Of a DNA stretch of 40,308 nt, positions 15,390-23,466 are shown in pieces. The notes beneath the pieces were generated by a model. It did not search any database. It was not told the origin of the DNA and saw nothing but the letters and a program-made list of their open reading frames with translations. This DNA is from Streptomyces chattanoogensis. Its GTDB lineage: Bacteria > Actinomycetota > Actinomycetes > Streptomycetales > Streptomycetaceae. The translations under genes were made by a program, and so were the position numbers. The stretch covers positions 1 to 40,308 of the forward strand of contig NZ_LGKG01000169.1 of the NCBI RefSeq assembly GCF_001294335.1, read 5' to 3'. Numbering within the stretch: the first letter of the stretch is position 1; each line of letters starts with the position of its first letter.

Positions 15390-16067
15390 TCAGCCGAGAA
15401 TGCCCCGCTCGTACCCCACGGCCACCGCCGCCGCCCGGTCCTTGGCCCCCAACTTGCCGTAGATATGCGTCAGATGGGTTTTGACCGTGGCCTCGCTGAT
15501 GAACAGGACGGCGGCGATCCCGCGGTTCGAGGTGCCCTTGGCGACGAGTTCCAGAACCTCCCGCTCGCGGGCGCTGAGCGGTTCGTTGCGCGGTGACCGC
15601 ACCCGCGAGACCAGCCGCCCGGCGACCGCGGGCGAGAGCACCGTACGGCCCTCGGCGGCCGCCCGTACGGCGGTGAAGAGCTCGTCGCGCGGGGTGTCCT
15701 TGAGCAGATAGCCGGTGGCGCCGGCCTCGATGGCCGGGAGGGTGTCGGCGTCGGTGTCGTACGTCGTGAGCACCAGCACCCTGCCGCGGATGCCCCGGCG
15801 GACCAGTTCGGCGATGGCCGCGACGCCGCCGCCACCGGGCATCCGCAGATCCATCAGCACCACGTCGGGGTCCAGCCGGACGGCGAGTTCGACCGCCTCG
15901 ACGCCGTCGGCGGCCTCGCCGAGCACCTCGAAGCCGGGGGAGGCGGCGAACATGCCGCGCAGTCCGTCCCGTACGACCGGGTGGTCGTCGACGAGGAGAA
16001 CGGTGACCGGTCCGGTGCGCTCGGGCACGGGGCTTTCGGGCACGGGGTGTTCGGTGCGCTCAGTCAT
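15390..16067 (-). CDS. NarL/FixJ-family response regulator
   Basis: Response regulator of 225 aa. The receiver domain has D27/D28 and the phosphoacceptor D73 (VVLMDLRMPGGGG), T in LVLTTYD and K in YLLKDTP. A LuxR-type helix-turn-helix follows (LSAREREVLELVAKGTSNRGIAAVLFISEATVKTHLTHIYGKL). The ATG at 16067 overlaps the end of the kinase gene by 8 bp, so the two are translationally coupled. Last gene of the ABC-kinase-regulator unit; it likely controls the transporter genes upstream. Confidence 0.94.
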   Translation of the reverse strand: MTERTEHPVPESPVPERTGPVTVLLVDDHPVVRDGLRGMFAASPGFEVLGEAADGVEAVELAVRLDPDVVLMDLRMPGGGGVAAIAELVRRGIRGRVLVLTTYDTDADTLPAIEAGATGYLLKDTPRDELFTAVRAAAEGRTVLSPAVAGRLVSRVRSPRNEPLSAREREVLELVAKGTSNRGIAAVLFISEATVKTHLTHIYGKLGAKDRAAAVAVGYERGILG

Positions 16068-17400
16068 GGCGGACCAACGGTACGCGGGCGGAGACGGCCG
16101 TGCCCCGGCCCGGCTCCGACTCGATGTCGACGGTCCCGGCGATGCGTTCGGCGCGGGCCCGCATGCCGCCCAGGCCGAAGCCGCCGGTGTGGCGGCGGGG
16201 CGGTACCGCGGCCGGGTCGAAGCCGCGGCCGTCGTCGCGGATGTCCAAGGTGACCTCGCTGTCCATGTACGAGAGGGTGACGCCGACCCGCGAGGCCCCG
16301 GCGTGCCGGCGGGCGTTGGCCAGACCCTCCTGGGCGATGCGCAGCAAGGTGGCCTCGACCTCGTGGTGCAGCGGTTCGGCGGTTCCGGTGACGGTGCACT
16401 CGGCACGGACGCCCGCCGTCGCCGACCATTCCTCGACCGTGGTGCGCAGGGCGGCCGGCAGCGCGTCGTGTTCCAGGGCTCCCGGGCCCAGGTTGTGCAC
16501 GGAGCGCCGGGCCTCGCCGAGGCTGTGCCGGGCCAGTTCCGCGGCGCGCCGGGCGTGGGCGCGGCCGACGGCCGGGTCGGTGCTCTCGCCGGCCGCCTCC
16601 AGCTGGGTGATGATGCCGGTCAGCCCCTGTGCGAGGGTGTCGTGGATCTCGGCGGCCAGCCGGCGGCGCTCGTCGGCGATGCCCGCCTCCCGCGCCTGGA
16701 GGAGGAGCTGGGCGTGCAGACCGGCGTTCTCCTCCAGAGCCTGCGCCAGCCGGGCGTTGGTGCGCTCCAGTTCGGCGATGGTGGCGGCCTTGGCGGCGGC
16801 CGACCTGGCCTCCTTTTCGGCGAGATGGCTGAAGAGCAGCACCAGGGAGGCATTCACGGTGAGCAGCACCCCGAACGCCACCCAGCCCACCGTGCCGTCC
16901 GGCGGCAGCCCGCCGGACTGGGCGCTCGCCATCACGACCGCCGTGCCGAGCAGCGCGGTCCGGACGTGGCGGTGCGGCAGCAGCTGTACGGCATCGAAAT
17001 AGCCGATCACCGCGTAGATGGAGAACAGGCCGTTGAGGAGGCAGAGCGCGGCGGCGATCGCGAAGCGCAGGACGTAGTAGACGCGTCCGGCCGGCGCGCC
17101 GGCGGGCAGTTTCCGGAAGGCCGTGCTCCACCAGATCTGGAGCCCCAGCGCCGCCACGACCAGCGCCCCGGCCGCGTACAGCTCGCCGCGCGTCATCAGC
17201 GAACCCGCACCCGCACCCGCCGCCACCGCCGCCGTCAGCGAGGCGAAACCCAGGAGGACATAGCCGCCCCAGCGCCGGAATCTGCCCTCCCAGGCGAGGC
17301 GGGGCACGGCGTCCCAGGCCGCGGGCCGCAGAGCCGCGAGCGCCAGGGGTGCCGTCTCCCCTTCCGTACGGGCTTCCGCCCCACCGTCAGCGATCACCAT
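16060..17400 (-). CDS. NarL-type sensor histidine kinase
   Basis: Membrane sensor kinase of 446 aa. About six hydrophobic segments span residues 44-192 with no large extracellular domain, so sensing is probably within or at the membrane. A coiled linker (about 193-240) leads to the HisKA_3 box DERRRLAAEIHDTLAQGLTGI with phosphoacceptor H253. The HATPase domain has EVEATLLRIAQEGLANARRHA, DDGRGFDP and GGFGLGGMRARAERIAG. The ATG at 17400 follows a GGGGGGAGAG. It lies 74 bp after the permease gene and overlaps the regulator gene, an arrangement typical of self-regulated exporters. Confidence 0.93.
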   Translation of the reverse strand: MVIADGGAEARTEGETAPLALAALRPAAWDAVPRLAWEGRFRRWGGYVLLGFASLTAAVAAGAGAGSLMTRGELYAAGALVVAALGLQIWWSTAFRKLPAGAPAGRVYYVLRFAIAAALCLLNGLFSIYAVIGYFDAVQLLPHRHVRTALLGTAVVMASAQSGGLPPDGTVGWVAFGVLLTVNASLVLLFSHLAEKEARSAAAKAATIAELERTNARLAQALEENAGLHAQLLLQAREAGIADERRRLAAEIHDTLAQGLTGIITQLEAAGESTDPAVGRAHARRAAELARHSLGEARRSVHNLGPGALEHDALPAALRTTVEEWSATAGVRAECTVTGTAEPLHHEVEATLLRIAQEGLANARRHAGASRVGVTLSYMDSEVTLDIRDDGRGFDPAAVPPRRHTGGFGLGGMRARAERIAGTVDIESEPGRGTAVSARVPLVRHD

Positions 17401-17474
17401 GCGGTCAGTCTCTCCCCCCGGCCCGCAGGCCTTTCCCTCGCTCGCACTCCCCCGTCACGCACTCTCCCCGGTCC

Positions 17475-18215
17475 TCACTCCCAGCGGAACGCCCGCTTCG
17501 CGCCCCAGCCCAGAACGAGGGCCCAGACCGCCGTCACCGCCAGGTGCGGCCAGTCCGGCCAGTCACCGGCCGCCGCTTGGGAGAGCGCCTGCGACCCGGC
17601 GCCGAACGGCAGCAGCTGGACGATGTGCTGCAGTGTCTCCGGCATGGACTGGACCGGTGCCCACACACCCGCGGTGAACATCGACGGGAAGAACACCGCC
17701 GTGCCGAGCACCTGCGCGACCTTGGCGGTACGCGCCACCGAGCAGAGCACACAGCCCAGCGCGAGCGCGCTGCCGAGGGTGAGGACCAGCGCCAGCGCGT
17801 ATCCGAGGAGCTGCCGCGGCAGCCGCACCTCGAACGCCAGCCGCCCGACGGCCAGCGCCAGCACCGCCGAGCCCAGGGCGGCCGCGCCGTGCAGCGTGAT
17901 CTGCGCCCCGAGCAGCGCCCCGGGCCGTACCGGCGTGGTCGACATCCGGCGCAGAATGCCGCGCTCCCGATAGCCCGTCAGCAGCGGCGGCATCGCCTGT
18001 ATCCCGGCCATGATCATGGCCACCAGCAGCACCACCGGTACGTACAGATCGACGGCCCGGCGGCCCCCGAGCGACGGATCCGCCTCCCGGAAAGACGGAA
18101 TCATCCCGAGGATGCCCAGCAGGACGGCCGGGAACAGGCCGACCCAGAACAGCGTCCCCGGCTCGCGCCGGAACAGCCGGGCCTCGGTCTTCAGCACGGC
18201 GAGGTTCGCGGACAT
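17475..18215 (-). CDS. ABC-2 type transporter permease
   Basis: Membrane subunit of an ABC-2 exporter, 246 aa with six predicted membrane segments. It carries the family motif GYRERGILRRMSTTPVRPGALLGAQ between the second and third segments, as in DrrB/LPS-type permeases. The ATG at 18215 is 1 bp from the stop of the ATPase gene. With the ATPase it would form a drug- or lipid-exporting complex; the substrate cannot be read from sequence. Confidence 0.92.
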   Translation of the reverse strand: MSANLAVLKTEARLFRREPGTLFWVGLFPAVLLGILGMIPSFREADPSLGGRRAVDLYVPVVLLVAMIMAGIQAMPPLLTGYRERGILRRMSTTPVRPGALLGAQITLHGAAALGSAVLALAVGRLAFEVRLPRQLLGYALALVLTLGSALALGCVLCSVARTAKVAQVLGTAVFFPSMFTAGVWAPVQSMPETLQHIVQLLPFGAGSQALSQAAAGDWPDWPHLAVTAVWALVLGWGAKRAFRWE

Positions 18216-18216
18216 A

Positions 18217-19161
18217 TCAGGCCTCCTGCGGGGTCGGGGCGGTCAGCTCGGTCAGGTCGAGAAAGGCGTCATCGAGCGTGGCGTCGCCGACCCGCAGCCG
18301 GTGGGCGGTGATGCGGTGCCGGGCGAGCAGGGAGATCACCGCGTCGACGGTCGCGTCCGTCCCGCGGATCTCCAGCCGCCCCTCGGCCTCCCCACCGCCC
18401 CGCCCGCCGGCCGGTGCGACGGACCCGAGCCCGGGCAGCGCCGCCAGCTCGGCCGGATCCAGCGGGGCGGACGGAGTGAAGGAGACGACCACGGACTGCG
18501 CGGACCGCCCGATCAGCCCCGCCGGGGTGTCCAGCGCGGCGACCCGGCCCCGGTCGATCACCGCGATCCGGTCGCACAGCCGCTGCGCCTCCTCCATGAA
18601 ATGCGTGACCAGCAGCACCGTCACGCCCGCGGCGCGCACCTCCTCGATCAGCTGCCAGGTGTCGCGGCGGGCCCGCGGATCGAGCGCGGTGGTCAGCTCG
18701 TCGAGCACCACCACCCGGGGACTGCCGATCAGCGCGAGCGCGATGAACAGCCGTTGTTTCTGACCGCCGGAGAGCCTGCCGAAGCGCGCGGAGAGATGTT
18801 CGGCGAGCCCCAGCCGGCCGGCGAGCGCCCGCCAGTCGGCCGGGCGCGGATAGCAGGCTGCATACAGCTCCAGCGCCTCGCGCACGGTGAGCTTGGGCTG
18901 CAGCTCGCTCTCCTGGAGCTGACTGCCCAGGATCTGGGTGACGCGGTCGTGGTCACCGACGGGATCGAGCCCGCCCACCCGGACCGTCCCGCCGTCCGGG
19001 ACCCGCAGCCCTTCGATGCATTCGACGGTCGTCGTCTTGCCCGCACCGTTCGGGCCGAGTATGCCGAAGATCTCCCCCTCCGCCACCGTGAACGAGACAT
19101 CGTCGACCACGGTCCGGCCCCCGTAGACCTTGCGCAGTCCGCTGACTTCGATGATTGCCAT
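18217..19161 (-). CDS. ABC transporter ATP-binding protein (DrrA-like)
   Basis: ATPase of 314 aa. Walker A GPNGAGKTTT is near residue 36, then the Q-loop GSQLQESELQPKLT, the signature RLSGGQKQRL, Walker B VVVLDELTTALDP and the H-loop LVTHFME. The residue after the Walker B glutamate is Leu rather than the usual Pro. A C-terminal accessory domain of about 100 aa with a Gly-rich linker (GGRGGGEAEG) is typical of the DrrA/CcmA group. The ATG at 19161 has a weak ribosome binding site. It is the first gene of a four-gene unit. Confidence 0.93.
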   Translation of the reverse strand: MAIIEVSGLRKVYGGRTVVDDVSFTVAEGEIFGILGPNGAGKTTTVECIEGLRVPDGGTVRVGGLDPVGDHDRVTQILGSQLQESELQPKLTVREALELYAACYPRPADWRALAGRLGLAEHLSARFGRLSGGQKQRLFIALALIGSPRVVVLDELTTALDPRARRDTWQLIEEVRAAGVTVLLVTHFMEEAQRLCDRIAVIDRGRVAALDTPAGLIGRSAQSVVVSFTPSAPLDPAELAALPGLGSVAPAGGRGGGEAEGRLEIRGTDATVDAVISLLARHRITAHRLRVGDATLDDAFLDLTELTAPTPQEA

Positions 19162-19347
19162 ACGCCGAGGATCCGCGCGGGGCACCCCGCGCCACATCGC
19201 CCAGGACGCTCGAAACGGCATCAGCCGATCGGTTGACCGGGCCCTACGACCCGCGGGGCCGGGGAGCGGTTACGCCGTCCGGATGGTGTTCATCCGAAGA
19301 ACGCCGACGCGCGGGCGCCGGTCCTCCGATCCTCGCATTGCGTACTC

Positions 19348-19378
19348 ATCATAAGAAAACGCAACAGATCTGACGCAA
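19348..19378 (-). promoter_or_regulatory. Candidate promoter for the ABC/two-component unit
   Basis: On the minus strand TTGCGT (complement of 19373-19378) and TATGAT (complement of 19348-19353) are separated by 19 bp. The spacing is long, but this is the only AT-rich patch in the 373-bp divergent region. A second TTGCGT overlaps the spacer. Confidence 0.35.
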
Positions 19379-19438
19379 CGGATCTCATGGATCCGGATCA
19401 CCCGCAACAGATCTGACGCACCCGGATCACCCGCAACA
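19361..19438. repeat. Interleaved direct repeats in the 19162-19534 intergenic region
   Basis: GCAACAGATCTGACGCA occurs at 19361-19377 and 19404-19420, and CCGGATCACCCGCAACA occurs at 19393-19409 and 19422-19438. The block is rich in GATC and overlaps the candidate ABC promoter. It could be a set of regulator sites or a slippage product. Confidence 0.75.
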
Positions 19439-19534
19439 CATCTCCAACCGATCCACCAGCGATCCACCACCGACCCCGGCGGATGTGCACCGAGCACTCC
19501 TCTCCCGCCGGGATCCGACCGAAAGTGAGGGGCC

Positions 19535-19987
19535 ATGGCTGCGACCAAGGTCATGAAGTTCTGGGCAGTTCTCCTTGCCGTACTCGGCAAGCTGCTCGCG
19601 TCCTTGGGAGTCTCCGCCCATGCCTCGGCGGCCCGCCGGGAGGCCACCCTAGACGGACCGGCCCCGCGCACCGCGCCCCCCACCATCGCCCGCCCGCGCA
19701 CCGAGCCCGCACCGGCGCCCCGGTCGGTGCCGCTCTACGGCCAACTCGGCCATGCACAGCGCGGGTTGCGGCGGGGGCTCTCCTGCCCGCTGCCCCCGAC
19801 CATCAAGCAGCGCATCCGCGCCGAGGCCCATGGCGCCTCGCCCACCTCCCGCAGCCGGCTCGCCAGCGGCGCCGAGCCGCCGCTGACCGCCCCCGCCCGG
19901 GCCGCGCTGCACACCGCCGCCGCGCACGAGTCACGCGCCGCCATCCCGGCGGCCCGGAGCCGCGAGCCGTCCTCCTGCCCGGCCTGA
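19535..19987 (+). CDS. Small membrane-anchored protein, DUF6344-like
   Basis: Protein of 150 aa with an N-terminal hydrophobic segment (VMKFWAVLLAVLGKLLASLGVSAHASA) that is a signal peptide or anchor, then a Pro/Ala-rich linker and the segment LSCPLPPTIKQRIRAEAHGASPTSR. The start and this segment recall the streptomycete DUF6344 group, but I am not certain. The ATG at 19535 follows GAGGGG. It stands alone and divergent from the ABC unit. No function known. Confidence 0.7.
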   Translation: MAATKVMKFWAVLLAVLGKLLASLGVSAHASAARREATLDGPAPRTAPPTIARPRTEPAPAPRSVPLYGQLGHAQRGLRRGLSCPLPPTIKQRIRAEAHGASPTSRSRLASGAEPPLTAPARAALHTAAAHESRAAIPAARSREPSSCPA

Positions 19988-20031
19988 CCCCCGTCCGGCC
20001 GGGCCGAGGAGAGGCGGCCCGGAAGGATGAC

Positions 20032-20073
20032 GGCCCGGCGGTGTACGGTGCGCATGCCGTACACCGCCGGGCC
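20032..20073 (+). terminator. 17-bp perfect hairpin between convergent genes
   Basis: Arms 20032-20048 and 20057-20073 form a perfect 17-bp stem with an 8-nt loop (TGCGCATG), followed by TGTT. It probably terminates the DUF6344-like gene. The rest of the 19988-20232 gap holds a weaker hairpin (CCGGCTC/GAGCCGG, 20094-20112) and no gene that I can support. Confidence 0.8.
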
Positions 20074-20232
20074 TGTTGCATGCCCGGACCGCGCCGGCTC
20101 GGGGGGAGCCGGTGGCCTGGCCGGGGCACGTCTTCTTCGTACGGAGCGGGGGCACGCGCAGGGCGTACCCGGGACAAAGTCCGCTGCGTACGGACCGGAA
20201 TCACGTCGTGCCGGCGCTCGTGCCCCGGCGGC

Positions 20233-20919
20233 TCACCCGTCCTTTCCGGCGTGGCCGCTGCGGATGTCGAGCCACGTGCGCCAGAGGGTGCGGCGGTCGC
20301 CGGCGGGGTGGGCGAGGACGATGTCACCGAAGAGGGCGGAGCCGGTGACGCGGATACGGGGCGTGGAGGCCTCCGGCCCGGAGTGCGGGCGGGTCAGGTC
20401 GCGGACGCTGCCGAAGAGGCTCGTGCAGTCGGACTCGACCCGTACGCCCTCGGGGAACAGCAGATGGACATCGCCCAGGAACGCACGGGCCACGATGGTC
20501 GGTTCGCCGGCCGTCGGTGCCGGGGACGCGCGCAGATCCAGGGTCACATCGCCGAGGACCGCGGTCGCCTCCAGGCCACCCTCCAGCCCGGGGCTGTGGT
20601 GGGTGAGGTCGTCGAACAGCGCACGGAAGACCCGCCGGCCGGCCGGGGAACCGGGTGCGGGAACCGCCGCCGGGGCGGGCAGATCCGCACCGACGCTCGC
20701 CAGCTCCTCGCGGGTACGGGCCAGGTAGGCCGCCTCGCAGCGCTCGGCCAGCTCCTCCAGGGTCAGCCGGCCTTCCGCGGTGGCGGCGCGGAGCCGTTCG
20801 ACCATGTCCTCGCGCTCGGCGTCGGAGGCGCGTACGGGGGAGGGGGCGGGCGCCGCGGCCGGGTCCGGATGCGAAAGCCCCAACTGCTTCTGCATATCGG
20901 GTCGTCGGCTGTCCGGCAT
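20233..20919 (-). CDS. DUF1707 SHOCT-like protein with LiaF-like C-terminal domain
   Basis: Protein of 228 aa. Residues 29-81 are the DUF1707 domain (VRASDAEREDMVERLRAATAEGRLTLEELAERCEAAYLARTREEL). From about 115 on there is a beta-rich domain with repeated glycine turns (LGDVTLDL, LGDVHLLFPEGVRVE, LFGSVRD, LFGDIVL), as in LiaF/VraT-type cell-wall stress proteins. No membrane segment is visible. The ATG at 20919 follows AGGAAAG and is 2 bp from the stop of the small membrane protein gene upstream. A role in envelope-stress signalling is inferred from the domain pairing. Confidence 0.85.
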   Translation of the reverse strand: MPDSRRPDMQKQLGLSHPDPAAAPAPSPVRASDAEREDMVERLRAATAEGRLTLEELAERCEAAYLARTREELASVGADLPAPAAVPAPGSPAGRRVFRALFDDLTHHSPGLEGGLEATAVLGDVTLDLRASPAPTAGEPTIVARAFLGDVHLLFPEGVRVESDCTSLFGSVRDLTRPHSGPEASTPRIRVTGSALFGDIVLAHPAGDRRTLWRTWLDIRSGHAGKDG

Positions 20920-20921
20920 CG

Positions 20922-21101
20922 TCACTTTCCTGCCCTCTTCCCCAGCGCCACCAGCGCGAACAAGGCCTCCGCGCCACCGACGACCGCCAGGACCAGGCCC
21001 ACCTTGTGCAGCGACACGAACGGCGTCTCCACCTGCTGTGTGGTCAGCCACAGAATCACGCCGACGATGGCCAGAAAGACGCCGGCCGCAATGCCCTTCA
21101 T
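20922..21101 (-). CDS. Small two-helix membrane protein, 59 aa
   Basis: Two hydrophobic helices (IAAGVFLAIVGVILWLTT and VGLVLAVVGGAEALFALVAL) linked by a short polar loop. The layout resembles the small actinobacterial DUF6458-type proteins, an uncertain match. The ATG at 21101 follows GAGGAAAC. It is immediately upstream of, and surely co-transcribed with, the DUF1707 gene, so it may be its membrane partner. Confidence 0.72.
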   Translation of the reverse strand: MKGIAAGVFLAIVGVILWLTTQQVETPFVSLHKVGLVLAVVGGAEALFALVALGKRAGK

Positions 21102-21296
21102 CGGTTTCCTCGTCCCTTGGGGTGGTGGTGGAGCGGGGTGTTCGGACACCAGCTTCCCCGTCCGCCAGGCGCATTCGGATCGTCCCCAGGTAGGCAATTC
21201 CGCTCCGGCCACTGCCACTTTCTATGTAGTTCTCCGTACTCCTCTGCTCTGCACTGCACTTCCACTGCACTTCCCGCTGTGCCGGGTTGCGCACGG

Positions 21297-21977
21297 CTAC
21301 GAAATCCCCTGCTGCTGAGCCAGAATCGCCGCCTGCACCCGGCTCCGCAGTTTCAGCTTCGACAGAATCCGGCTGATGTGTGTCTTGACCGTGCCCTCCG
21401 CCAGATGGAGGGTTTTCGCGATGGCGCTGTTGGCCAGCCCTCGCGCTATACAGGCCAGCACCTCCAACTCCCGTTTGGTCAGGGTCTCCAGGGCCCGCAC
21501 CGTCGCGTCCGGGAGTGTGACCGCCGGCGGTGCCTGCGCCGCGAACTCGTTGATCAGCCGCCGGGCGATCGCGGGGGTGAGGTACCCGTCGCCGTGGGCC
21601 ACCTCCCGTAGCGCGCCGATCAGCACCGCGGGCTCCGCGTTCTTGAGAAGGAATCCGCCGGCCCCGGCCCGGAGCGCCCCGAAGACGTACTCGTCGATGT
21701 CGAAGGTGGTCAGGACCAGCACCCGGGCGAGGCCGCGCTCGACGATCCGGCGGGTCGCGGCGACCCCGTTCAGCACCGGCATCTGCACATCCATCAGCAC
21801 CACATCGGGACGGAGTTCACCGGCCATCCGGACCGCCGTCTCGCCGTCCCCGGCCTCACCGACCACCGTGATCCCCGGATCGGTCCCCAGGACCAGGACG
21901 AGTCCCGACCGCACGGCGGCCTGGTCATCGGCGACGAGTACCCGAACGGCACGGTCGCCGCCCGCCGATGTCTCCAT
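21297..21977 (-). CDS. Orphan NarL/FixJ-family response regulator
   Basis: Response regulator of 226 aa with receiver residues D17/D18 and phosphoacceptor D63 (VVLMDVQMPVLNG), LVLTTFD and FLLKNAEP. The LuxR-type DNA-binding domain is LTKRELEVLACIARGLANSAIAKTLHLAEGTVKTHISRILSKL. The ATG at 21977 follows GAGGAG. Unlike the other two regulators here, it has no histidine kinase gene next to it, so its partner must be elsewhere. The DUF1707 pair 195 bp downstream on the same strand could be a target or operon partner. Confidence 0.92.
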   Translation of the reverse strand: METSAGGDRAVRVLVADDQAAVRSGLVLVLGTDPGITVVGEAGDGETAVRMAGELRPDVVLMDVQMPVLNGVAATRRIVERGLARVLVLTTFDIDEYVFGALRAGAGGFLLKNAEPAVLIGALREVAHGDGYLTPAIARRLINEFAAQAPPAVTLPDATVRALETLTKRELEVLACIARGLANSAIAKTLHLAEGTVKTHISRILSKLKLRSRVQAAILAQQQGIS

Positions 21978-22195
21978 TTGCGCTCCTCAGGGCCGTTCGG
22001 GCGGGTGCCGTACGGAGCACGAGCAGCGGAGCAAGTACGGCCCGGCCCTACGGAATTCGACCCCAAGGACGCTAGTCCGGTGCGTCATCGAATCCCCGTA
22101 CCCGCCGAACGAATTCCGTTCCTCCCCCGTACATCGAACTATGCAGCCGCGCTTCGGCAGGAGGGAGGACGCGGTTCCGCGGTTTTCCGGCCGGC

Positions 22196-22897
22196 TCAGC
22201 CCACGGCAATCGGATTGACATAGGTGCCCGGGTGGGTGGCGCCGCTCTGGTCCAGGATGGCGCCGCCATAGGGCCACTTGAGCGTGAAGTTCTTCTTCTC
22301 GTTCGGCGGGGTGATCAGGACCGTGCCCGGCTCGACCTTCTTGTCGTCGCCGTTGACCGAGGGGAGGAGCGCCATGGTGAACGAGGCGTGCGCGCCCGGC
22401 TTCAACTGCAGGGTGACGGGCTTCTTGGCGGAGCGCGGGAGGTCGAGGGTGCCGCCGTCCTTGCCCTTGATCTGGACGCCCGGGAATCCGCCGAGGGTGC
22501 AGGTGCGGCTGCCGGTGTTCTTCAGCCGGACGGTGGCGGTCTGCTGCGCGTCACTGTGCATGTCCGGGCGGCCGCCGCCCCAGCCGGCCTGGAGGGTGTC
22601 GGTGGTGCAGCGGGTGCTGCCGCCGCCGTTGCCGCTGTTGTTGCCGCCGTTCCGGCCGGAGGAGATGTTCTGGGCGGGGGTCGTGCCCTGTCCCTTGGCG
22701 GAGCCGTCCTGGGACGTCGGCGCCTCGGGGCTGTCCTTGGCGGGGGAGCGGTCGTCGGTCCGCACGCTCCCGGCCGGGGATGCCCCGGCGTCGGCCTTGC
22801 CGCCCTCGCAGGCGGTGAGCGCTACGGCGGCAGCGGCGGCGATCAGGGTGGCGGCAGCAGCCTTGCGGCCGCGGCGGAGCGTGATGCGGTGCGACAT
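22196..22897 (-). CDS. DUF4232 domain lipoprotein
   Basis: Predicted secreted lipoprotein of 233 aa. A basic n-region, an Ala-rich h-region and the lipobox LTAC place the lipidated cysteine at residue 30. A Ser/Gly/Asn-rich linker (about 31-95) leads to the DUF4232 domain with CTTDTLQAGWG, ATVRLKNTGSRTCTLGGFPGV, LKPGAHASF and WPYGGAILDQ. The cysteine pair CTTD/CTLG probably forms a disulfide. The ATG at 22897 follows GAGGGGG. Extracytoplasmic; no known partner. Confidence 0.88.
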   Translation of the reverse strand: MSHRITLRRGRKAAAATLIAAAAAVALTACEGGKADAGASPAGSVRTDDRSPAKDSPEAPTSQDGSAKGQGTTPAQNISSGRNGGNNSGNGGGSTRCTTDTLQAGWGGGRPDMHSDAQQTATVRLKNTGSRTCTLGGFPGVQIKGKDGGTLDLPRSAKKPVTLQLKPGAHASFTMALLPSVNGDDKKVEPGTVLITPPNEKKNFTLKWPYGGAILDQSGATHPGTYVNPIAVG

Positions 22898-23035
22898 GTG
22901 TCCCCCTCAGGGCTTCGGGCGGTGCGCCCGGTGCGTGACGTTCTCCCGGTCTGGAAACCAGGCTGTCCGGGGGCGTTGGTGATCGGCTAACAGATCGCTA
23001 ACGCCTCCCGGTGACCGTGGCAGGGGGAGGGCCTC

Positions 23036-23080
23036 CCACGGGTGCCACGGGTGCCACAGGTGTCAGGGGTGTCAGGGGTC
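23036..23080. repeat. Five 9-bp tandem repeats in the 22898-23204 intergenic region
   Basis: The units CCACGGGTG, CCACGGGTG, CCACAGGTG, TCAGGGGTG and TCAGGGGTC lie head to tail. They sit in the divergent region between the DUF4232 lipoprotein and DUF1918 genes, 125 bp before the latter. A looser direct repeat (GATCGGCTAAC then GATCGCTAAC) is at 22981-23001. Confidence 0.8.
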
Positions 23081-23204
23081 AGATCCGTCCTTCGATCGGC
23101 GTAGCAGTGCACGACTGCCGCGCCGTATCCGCGCTGCTGTGATGCACTTTCCAAGCGTCATTGACGAGGCGAAGGACCATGACAACCGCGAAGGGACTCA
23201 GCTG

Positions 23205-23399
23205 ATGCGAGCGAGTGTCGGTGACCGACTCCATGTGCACAGCCGCGTGGTGGGGCTGGACCAGCGGCAAGGCGAGATCATCGAGGTACGTGGGCCGGAC
23301 GGCGAGCCGCCCTATGTGGTGCGGTTCTCGGACGGTCACGAATCGCTGGTCTACCCCGGGCCCGACTGCCTCATCGAACCGAGGACGGACGGCGAGTAG
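23205..23399 (+). CDS. DUF1918 domain-containing protein
   Basis: A 64-aa protein matching DUF1918 end to end: MRASVGDRLHVHSRVVGLDQRQGEIIEVRGPDGEPPYVVRFSDGHESLVYPGPDC. This is a small SH3-like beta fold. The ATG at 23205 follows AAGGGA; the in-frame upstream ATGs at 23139 and 23142 would only add non-conserved residues. Widespread in actinobacteria, function unknown. Confidence 0.9.
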   Translation: MRASVGDRLHVHSRVVGLDQRQGEIIEVRGPDGEPPYVVRFSDGHESLVYPGPDCLIEPRTDGE

Positions 23400-23405
23400 A
23401 CGCCG

Positions 23406-23440
23406 GCGGCCCCGCCGTGGGAATGGGACGGCGGGGCCGC
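23406..23440. terminator. 13-bp hairpin between convergent genes
   Basis: Arms 23406-23418 and 23428-23440 form a perfect GC-rich 13-bp stem with a 9-nt loop between the DUF1918 gene and the convergent gene ending at 23467. It probably acts in both directions. Confidence 0.75.
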
Positions 23441-23466
23441 TGGTCACTCCTGGCCGGAGGCGGTGG

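Noticed and set aside
20094..20112. 7-bp hairpin after the 17-bp terminator
   Set aside because: Too short and common in such GC-rich DNA to be called a second terminator; kept only as a remark.
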